Assembly: GCA_035651635.1 (NCBI GenBank)
Contig: DASRFK010000146.1
Span: 1-38,416, forward strand
DNA from: JANXQE01 sp035651635
GTDB lineage: Bacteria; Verrucomicrobiota; Verrucomicrobiia; Limisphaerales; UBA8199
Reading direction: 5' to 3'
DNA: 38,416 bases
Part shown: positions 33,558-38,416 of the stretch, in pieces
Layout of the letters: the number at the start of each line of letters is the position of its first letter
How positions within the stretch are numbered: position 1 is the stretch's first letter
The notes under the pieces: generated by a model
Seen by the model: the letters and a program-made list of their open reading frames with translations, nothing else
Databases searched by the model: none
Told to the model about the DNA's origin: nothing
Position numbers and translations under genes: made by a program

Positions 33558-33905
33558 ATGAACTGCTGTCAGTACAAGGCAAAGCAAAAGGTCCGGGTAT
33601 TGCGCTTAACACGACTGTTTTGTTTTACCAGCAGCATCGCCTTCCCACTCTTGTCAGGGAATGCCTCTTCGTTTGATCTGGCCGCCGCGATCACCAAGCA
33701 ACCGTCTGCAACGTCGTCTCAGGCTTTGTCCGGAAGCACCAATGCGCCCGTTCCAGTCATCCTGACCGAATACGCGAGTGATGGCTTGCACGTGAATTTT
33801 CACGGAGCTCCACTGAATTTGGTTTAACGAAAAGACACGGTTTGGCCCGCTCCGGCCACCATGGAAGAGGTTCAGGAGTACCGCTTGAAGTCTGGTAACA
33901 ATTGA
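33558..33905 (+). pseudogene. Broken gene: N-terminal fragment of a secretin-like exported protein
   Basis: From the ATG at 33558, 89 residues are open. They include a signal-peptide-like stretch (LFCFTSSIAFPLLSGNA) and a low-complexity Ser/Thr/Ala linker ending EYASDGLHVNFHGAPLNLV. That end resembles the first strand and helix of the short N-terminal domain of secretin-type proteins (VxLNFxxAPLxxVLxYL). A TAA at 33825-33827 cuts it off where the family normally continues. The same frame resumes as RKDTVWPAPATMEEVQEYRL to a TGA at 33903-33905, which reads like a protein C-terminus. An internal deletion joining the two ends of a longer gene is the simplest reading. Expression as a short exported peptide is an alternative. 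Confidence 0.5.
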
Positions 33906-33950
33906 GGCCCGCCTCACTCGTCCGCTTTGGCGTCAGTGATCAGCCACAGA

Positions 33951-36107
33951 TTAGAGATTACGCCGATTGCCGGAAACTACCCTGCTATCGGCCGAACTGG
34001 GAGGCTCCGTTTGCTCGTCACCCGGGAGCTGGCGAGGTGTAGGCGGAAAGAACCGGGTGTAATAACGGGCGGAGCGATAATAAGCCAGCTGGCCAGCGCG
34101 CCAGGCTGAAAGCTGATTGCGCAGCAGTTCGGCAATTTCCGGTTGCGTCTCCATCAGGTTCGCGGATTCGGCAGGATCGTGTTCCAGGTCGAACAGGTAA
34201 CAATCGCCATTGCTGTTATCTTCGAAATACTTCCATCGTCCAGCGGCCACCAGTCCATCGCTGTTGACGATGCCATCGACGTGCACATACACGCAGCGCC
34301 GCTCGGCCGAAGGTCGGTTTGGCGAGAGCACGTCGATGCCTTGGAAATTGGGATGAGCCGCCAGCCCGAGACGAGCCAGAATCGTCGGGACCGCATCGAT
34401 CAGTGAAGTGGGATAAGGATCGGCTTTCGGCTCGAAATAGTGCCTGCCCCACAGGACTAAGCCGGTGCGAATTGCGGTATTAAAGGGCAGCTTCGCGTGG
34501 CCGGCCAGGTCGTTTTCATAGAAGGACTCACCGTGGTCGCCGTAAATGGCGACAATCGTGTTCTGGTCGGCACCGGACTGATGGAGAAGTTGCAGGATTT
34601 CTCCGATCAACAGGTCGATTCCATGCATGGCATTGAAGTAGGTGTTGCGCACCTGTTCGTTGCTGGTCCGCGGGTATTCTCCGAATGCCCAGCCGGGCTC
34701 GACGCCACAGGGTTGAAACCAGTGCGCATCCTGGTTGGATGAGTGATAAGGGTAATGAGAATCGGCGAAGCTGATGTTGACGAAAAAGGGCTGCTTTTGC
34801 TCCAACCTCGGTTTGATCCACTCGATGGCGCTGGTTGCCGTAAGGCGGTCGGGCACCAGGAATGCCTGGACGTTCGCCGTGCGCTGCTCGGGATGCAGTT
34901 CGAGTTCTTTGAGTTTGCGCGAAGAGGAATCGACGAAGCAGTCCAGCGCCGGTGTGACCAGGAACGTGTCCATCCCGCACCAGGATTCGATATCCGAGGA
35001 AAACCAGCCGGTCGCGTAGCCGTAGGGCTTGAGCACGTCATAGATCAGCGTTTTCGGCCAGGGATCATCTGCCTGGTAAGCCACGAGCATATCTTTTCTC
35101 AAGGGGTACAGGGATGCGGGAATGCTGGGGTTGGAGAGACTGGTATGGCTGGCAGGCGCATAGGCGTTTTTGAAAAAAGTCCCCTGCCCGGCCAGCCGGT
35201 TGATCGTCGGAACGATTTCAATTCCCTGGCTCCGCTGGCCAACCAAGTCACTCCGAAAGGACTCGATCCTGAACAGGATAATACTGGGTTTGTCGGACAT
35301 GGCAGTTGCCGGCTGGTGAAAGGGAGCAGAGCGCGGCTTGAGTTCGCTTTCCTCCAGGACGCGATCTTCGTACTGAGTTTGTCGCTGGAAGTCGTAGCAA
35401 TTCAGGACAAAGGTGAGGATCGGGTCGAGGTTATAGGATAAGTGACTGGTCATTTTGGCTCGAAACGCTTTGTCGGTCCGGTTGAGCGAGGTGGTGGCGA
35501 AGGTAAAGGCCGCGCTGGCGGCGAGCCAAAGGACCAGGACTGTGCGGCGGCCCTTTACGCTGCCGAGCAGGTTCAATCCGTGACTCATTCGCCAGGTCTG
35601 GAGCACAATCCACGAACACGACACGAGCAGGAACAGGAGCACAATCACCAGCATCCACTGCTGAGAGCCGACCATATGAGTCCAGAGCCCGTGCGACATG
35701 TTTGCCTGAGCGAAACGCAGCAAAGAAAGATTCAGATAACAGCCAAGCACGTACCGAGTGACCAGGCTCAGGACTACAAAAGCCCATGCGCCGGCCACCA
35801 AAGTCGAGAACAGCACTTTTCTGCCGAAATTAAGCGGAGCCGGAATTTTTTTCTCCATCTCGCCAGCCACTCGGCAAAAAACTTCTATCCCAAACAGAAC
35901 CGTCATCCAGAAGAAGGTAAGGAATGCGGCCGAGTAAACGCTGGCCGCAGTAAGACCGGTGCGGCTGCTGCGGTGCCAGTTGACGACGCTCCAAAACAGT
36001 TCGACGCCAAAGATTGCCGACAAGACGCCGACCGTGAACCACCAATTGCGCCGCGAGGGAAAGCCCGCGAGCGTGACTTCTCCTGAGCTGTTCTTTCTAA
36101 CACTCAT
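33951..36107 (-). CDS. Membrane-anchored sulfatase/LtaS-like hydrolase
   Basis: 718 residues. Five predicted membrane helices occupy the first third (about 21-43, 56-80, 99-121, 150-170 and 188-206), followed by an exported alkaline-phosphatase-superfamily domain from about 272. Motifs are FRIESFRSD with E282 as a metal ligand, PASHTSLS with T322 or S323 as the probable nucleophile, NISFADSHYPYH, and YGDHGESFYEND with the second metal site. The Cys/Ser-x-Pro-x-Arg signature of true formylglycine sulfatases is absent, and the layout instead resembles LtaS, PbgA/YejM and phosphoethanolamine-transferase proteins. Likely roles are cleaving or transferring a phospholipid-derived head group or acting as a membrane sensor; sulfatase activity is unlikely. 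Confidence 0.86.
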   Translation of the reverse strand: MSVRKNSSGEVTLAGFPSRRNWWFTVGVLSAIFGVELFWSVVNWHRSSRTGLTAASVYSAAFLTFFWMTVLFGIEVFCRVAGEMEKKIPAPLNFGRKVLFSTLVAGAWAFVVLSLVTRYVLGCYLNLSLLRFAQANMSHGLWTHMVGSQQWMLVIVLLFLLVSCSWIVLQTWRMSHGLNLLGSVKGRRTVLVLWLAASAAFTFATTSLNRTDKAFRAKMTSHLSYNLDPILTFVLNCYDFQRQTQYEDRVLEESELKPRSAPFHQPATAMSDKPSIILFRIESFRSDLVGQRSQGIEIVPTINRLAGQGTFFKNAYAPASHTSLSNPSIPASLYPLRKDMLVAYQADDPWPKTLIYDVLKPYGYATGWFSSDIESWCGMDTFLVTPALDCFVDSSSRKLKELELHPEQRTANVQAFLVPDRLTATSAIEWIKPRLEQKQPFFVNISFADSHYPYHSSNQDAHWFQPCGVEPGWAFGEYPRTSNEQVRNTYFNAMHGIDLLIGEILQLLHQSGADQNTIVAIYGDHGESFYENDLAGHAKLPFNTAIRTGLVLWGRHYFEPKADPYPTSLIDAVPTILARLGLAAHPNFQGIDVLSPNRPSAERRCVYVHVDGIVNSDGLVAAGRWKYFEDNSNGDCYLFDLEHDPAESANLMETQPEIAELLRNQLSAWRAGQLAYYRSARYYTRFFPPTPRQLPGDEQTEPPSSADSRVVSGNRRNL

Positions 36108-36366
36108 AGTTTTGCAGGTTTCTCTGGTTTAAATGCGGCGAGCACCCTCGAATCACCTCCGAGTGGCTTTCCGAATGTGCGGCGACTCTTCTGAGAAGTC
36201 AGACCGAGCTTATGGTAGCAGTATTGGTGCCAGACTCATAAGCGATGCGAATCGCTCCCGGGCGCATTCGCGACAGTTTTAGATTAGATTATAAAGAAGA
36301 GTAGCCGAGATTTTCCATCAACCCTCGACCCGGCGTGCTAGCTCGAAACTGCTCCCGCCGCCTGGA
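36108..36366. other. Intergenic region, nothing recognised
   Basis: 259 bp between the LtaS-like gene and the oxidoreductase, both on the minus strand. A small hairpin GCGAT-GCGA-ATCGC lies near 36243-36256 and an AT-rich patch near 36284-36300. No gene and no convincing promoter boxes were seen. Confidence 0.4.
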
Positions 36367-37266
36367 TTACAACGGCGTCTTGCCCCCGGTCGCTCCCACC
36401 ACCTCTCCCGTCATATACGATGAATCCTGCGAGGCCAGAAACACGAACAGCGGCGCTAGCTCCGCCGGTTGCGCCGGCCTTTCGAACGCCGTATTCTTCC
36501 CAAAATCCTTGGTCTTTTTCTGACTGGTTGTCGACGGGATCAGCGGCGTCCAGACGGGTCCGGGCGCCACCGCATTGACGCGGATACCTTCTTTCATAAG
36601 GCGCTTGGAGAGCGCTTTCGTGAAATTCACTATCGCCGCTTTGGTCGGCGCATACGCCAGCAGTTCCGGACTGGGCATGAAAGCCTGGATGGAAGCCGTG
36701 TTGATGATGGCGCTTCCGGGTTTCATGCGCGGCACCGCCGCTTTGCACAAGTAAAACATCGAGTAAAGATTGGTCCGGAAAGTCCGGTCGAGCTCTTCGC
36801 TGGTAATTTCCTCGAGCGATTCGTAGCTCATCTGGTAAGCGGCATTGTTCACCAGCAAGTCCAGCTTGCCACATTCTTTGACGGCGTTATCCACCAGCTT
36901 GCGGCACCATTGTTCATCCTGGACGTCTCCAGGCATCGCCACCGCCTTTCGCCCCTCGCCTTCGACCCAACGGACTGTTTCCCGAGCGTCCGCTTCTTCC
37001 TCCGGCAGATACGAGATGACCAGATCGGCCCCTTCGCGCGCAAAGGCGATGGCTACGGCCCGCCCAATGCCACTGTCACCGCCGGTGATCAGGGCGCTTT
37101 TCCCCGCCAATTTGCCCGCGCCGCGGTAACTCTGCTCTCCGTGATCCGGCTTGAGGCGCATTTTGTCTTCACGCCCCGGAAAATCCTGCTCTGGTTCGTC
37201 GAACGGCGGTTTGGCTCCGCGCTCTTTTGGGTCTGATTTACTTTGTTTAAAACGAGGTTGGCTCAT
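36367..37266 (-). CDS. SDR-family oxidoreductase (general stress type)
   Basis: 299 residues in the classical short-chain dehydrogenase fold: TGGDSGIG at 61-68 binds NAD(P), NNAA begins at N140-N141, and the catalytic set is S192, Y205 and K209 (YAPTK). The N-terminal extension of about 50 residues, rich in charged residues and ending HGEQSYRGAGKLAGK, is typical of the subgroup including E. coli YghA and B. subtilis YhdF, often linked with general stress or carbonyl detoxification. A strong GGAGG site lies just before the ATG (37270-37274 on the plus strand). The substrate is not determined. A 260-bp gap separates it from the next gene. Confidence 0.92.
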   Translation of the reverse strand: MSQPRFKQSKSDPKERGAKPPFDEPEQDFPGREDKMRLKPDHGEQSYRGAGKLAGKSALITGGDSGIGRAVAIAFAREGADLVISYLPEEEADARETVRWVEGEGRKAVAMPGDVQDEQWCRKLVDNAVKECGKLDLLVNNAAYQMSYESLEEITSEELDRTFRTNLYSMFYLCKAAVPRMKPGSAIINTASIQAFMPSPELLAYAPTKAAIVNFTKALSKRLMKEGIRVNAVAPGPVWTPLIPSTTSQKKTKDFGKNTAFERPAQPAELAPLFVFLASQDSSYMTGEVVGATGGKTPL

Positions 37267-37528
37267 GTTCCTCCATTACCGGGAATCCCCGGTCGCTGGT
37301 CTGAACATCGGACCTCCCGCACCCTCTGGAAATGGGGTGGGGTCTGTAGTTTGAACCATGCTGGCGCGACATTGATGAGACGTTGATGCGCAGTCTTAAA
37401 ATCGTCTTCTTTCTCCTCCTCCTCTGAGTGAGTAGTCTTAACATCGTCCTCTTCCTCTTTCTCGGTTCTTGTGCCTTCTGTGCCTCTTTGCGGCCTTCCT
37501 CACCCGAACCCGCCGAACTGTTCCGAAA
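37267..37528. repeat. Pyrimidine-rich direct repeat in an intergenic region
   Basis: AGTCTTA(A/A)AATCGTC... at about 37392 recurs as AGTCTTAACATCGTCCTC... at 37434, each followed by CT-rich sequence; the unit offset is about 42 bp. TTGTGCCTTCTGTGCCTCTTTGCGGCC follows at about 37469 and is related to a phrase near 13015-13055. No gene was seen. Confidence 0.55.
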
Positions 37529-38416
37529 TTAACGGGAAGCCAGCGACAAAAACCACGGTGTCGAAGCGAGCCCGCCCCAACCATCCGGACTGTGGTTCGC
37601 GAGAAAGATATTCCTGAGGGTGGCATCATATGGTACCAGCGCAGTCCAAAGGACGCCGGGTGAGTTTTTCCACCGCGGATCGGGTTGTCCGCCGTCAATC
37701 CGCTGAAATTGGGCACCGTGAAGCTCGTGGTTCCACATGAAATCGCGATTCGTCGCTATCAGCTTGTCCAGGTCGCCTCGGCCGAAGACTAATCCGTGCT
37801 CGAAGGCCGAAACCATGCCTTCGACATCGATGCCGTAATAACCCCCGTTCGGATGCACGCCCACCCAATGCTTCGGAGAGCCGTCTGGTTTGTAATCCCA
37901 TGGTCCCGCGGGTTCCCAGTAATTCCAGACAAAATATTTACCGTCCGCGCTCAGCTTAAGGCGCGATTTCATTAATTCGAACCATTGGGTTGCGCGGTTC
38001 CGATAGACCTCCCTTTGCGTCGCATCGTACATCGCCAATAACCAACGGGCGATATGGTTCTCCTTGTTGTCCGGATTGGAAAAGCCCGTGGTTTTCCTTT
38101 GGTCATAACCGGCCGACCATTTGCCCGTGCGCGGATCGATCCCGTAAGCAGGCACAACCCACAGGCCACCTTGCTTGACCTCTCGCCAGCAGTCTCGTGA
38201 GTCCCACTTGCGGAAGGTCTCCTCGGCAAATTCCACATAGCGGTCGGCTTGTGGACGCCACTTCACGGAGAGGCCCGAGTTTCGGCGCACCTCGGCGGCC
38301 GCCAGCACCATGGGGCGCAGCAACATCGCCTCGCCCAGCAGGCTGTCGGCTGTGTATTCCTTAGATTCGCCTCCGCCCCCGTCGCCTTTCGGCCAGCCTC
38401 GAAAGCCATCGGGTTC
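37529..38416 (-). CDS. Partial gene: possible (alpha/alpha)-barrel carbohydrate-active protein
   Basis: The stop is at 37529; the frame stays open to the right edge (38416) and reads on upstream of the ATG at 38326 with protein-like sequence (GFRGWPKGDGGG, EYTADSLLGEAM), so the true start lies outside the window. At least 295 residues are present. The regular helical pattern with aromatic residues (YVEFAEETFRKWDSRDCW, HIARWLLAMYDATQREVYRNRATQWFELM, GVHPNGGYYGIDVEGMVSAFEHG) suggests an alpha/alpha toroid of the kind found in glycoside hydrolases or polysaccharide lyases. The specific family is not recognised. Its two neighbours upstream in the window are unrelated, so no operon can be claimed. 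Confidence 0.7.
   Translation of the reverse strand, partial: EPDGFRGWPKGDGGGGESKEYTADSLLGEAMLLRPMVLAAAEVRRNSGLSVKWRPQADRYVEFAEETFRKWDSRDCWREVKQGGLWVVPAYGIDPRTGKWSAGYDQRKTTGFSNPDNKENHIARWLLAMYDATQREVYRNRATQWFELMKSRLKLSADGKYFVWNYWEPAGPWDYKPDGSPKHWVGVHPNGGYYGIDVEGMVSAFEHGLVFGRGDLDKLIATNRDFMWNHELHGAQFQRIDGGQPDPRWKNSPGVLWTALVPYDATLRNIFLANHSPDGWGGLASTPWFLSLASR

Noticed and set aside
33951..36107. Calling the gene a true sulfatase
   Set aside because: No Cys/Ser-x-Pro-x-Arg formylglycine signature; the layout matches LtaS/PbgA-type proteins better.

Overview
The window looks like the chromosome of a free-living member of the Verrucomicrobiota (Pedosphaera/Limisphaera-like subdivision 3 is my best guess). 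The reasons are: GC-rich DNA with many hairpin-rich dispersed repeats between genes; prepilins of the AFTLIE type; a TIGR03790-family protein; a BlaI regulator paired with an M56 peptidase; many secreted polysaccharide-acting enzymes; and few clear Shine-Dalgarno sites. This placement is inference from gene content. No rRNA, tRNA, transposase, integrase or CRISPR array was seen.

Layout. 1-295: five-unit 43-bp tandem repeat. 296-3845: a compact operon with ATGA overlaps, encoding a GspF/PilC inner-membrane protein and two related pseudopilins. 3846-4504: dispersed palindromic repeat in two copies. 4505-7027 (-): TIGR03790-family secreted protein. 7228-8658 (+): pyruvate kinase. 8795-11426 (-): EF-hand-containing PQQ-type beta-propeller protein, overlapping a secreted protein of unknown function. 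11700-12860 (+): tandem TlpA-like thioredoxins. 13232-16459 (-): secreted GH2 beta-galactosidase. 17133-19178 (+): exported transglutaminase-like protein. 19264-19535: hairpin repeat array. 19585-21330 (+): right-handed beta-helix protein. 21455-22798: rearrangement scar holding a gene that lost its 5' end and a rearranged partial copy of the beta-helix gene. 22799-26131 (-): BlaI repressor and an M56 peptidase fused to secretin-like domains, with a recognisable operator/promoter. 26586-26966 (+): small three-helix membrane protein. 27258-28799 (+): GH27 alpha-galactosidase. 28918-29823 (-): Tat-exported sugar isomerase/epimerase-like protein. 30206-32893 (-): large secreted carboxypeptidase-regulatory-like protein. 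33150-33455 (+): small conserved-type protein. 33558-33905 (+): broken secretin-like fragment. 33951-36107 (-): membrane-anchored sulfatase/LtaS-like hydrolase. 36367-37266 (-): SDR oxidoreductase. 37529-38416 (-): partial secreted-enzyme-like gene running off the window.

How it fits together. Most products carry export signals, and the recurring theme is extracytoplasmic glycan and protein processing: beta- and alpha-galactosidase, sugar isomerase, beta-helix protein, transglutaminase-like protein, thioredoxins and sulfatase-like hydrolase. A type II secretion/pseudopilus-like module lies beside them. Three otherwise unrelated secreted proteins end in a similar C-terminal module closing with an aromatic-Tyr/Phe-Arg-Val signature, which may be a sorting or surface-attachment module.

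The most unusual locus is the BlaI/M56 operon. The peptidase lacks the penicillin-sensing domain of BlaR1 and instead carries a TPR-like linker and secretin-type domains. Two TACATnTGTA dyads sit at the promoter, and the transcript may be almost leaderless.
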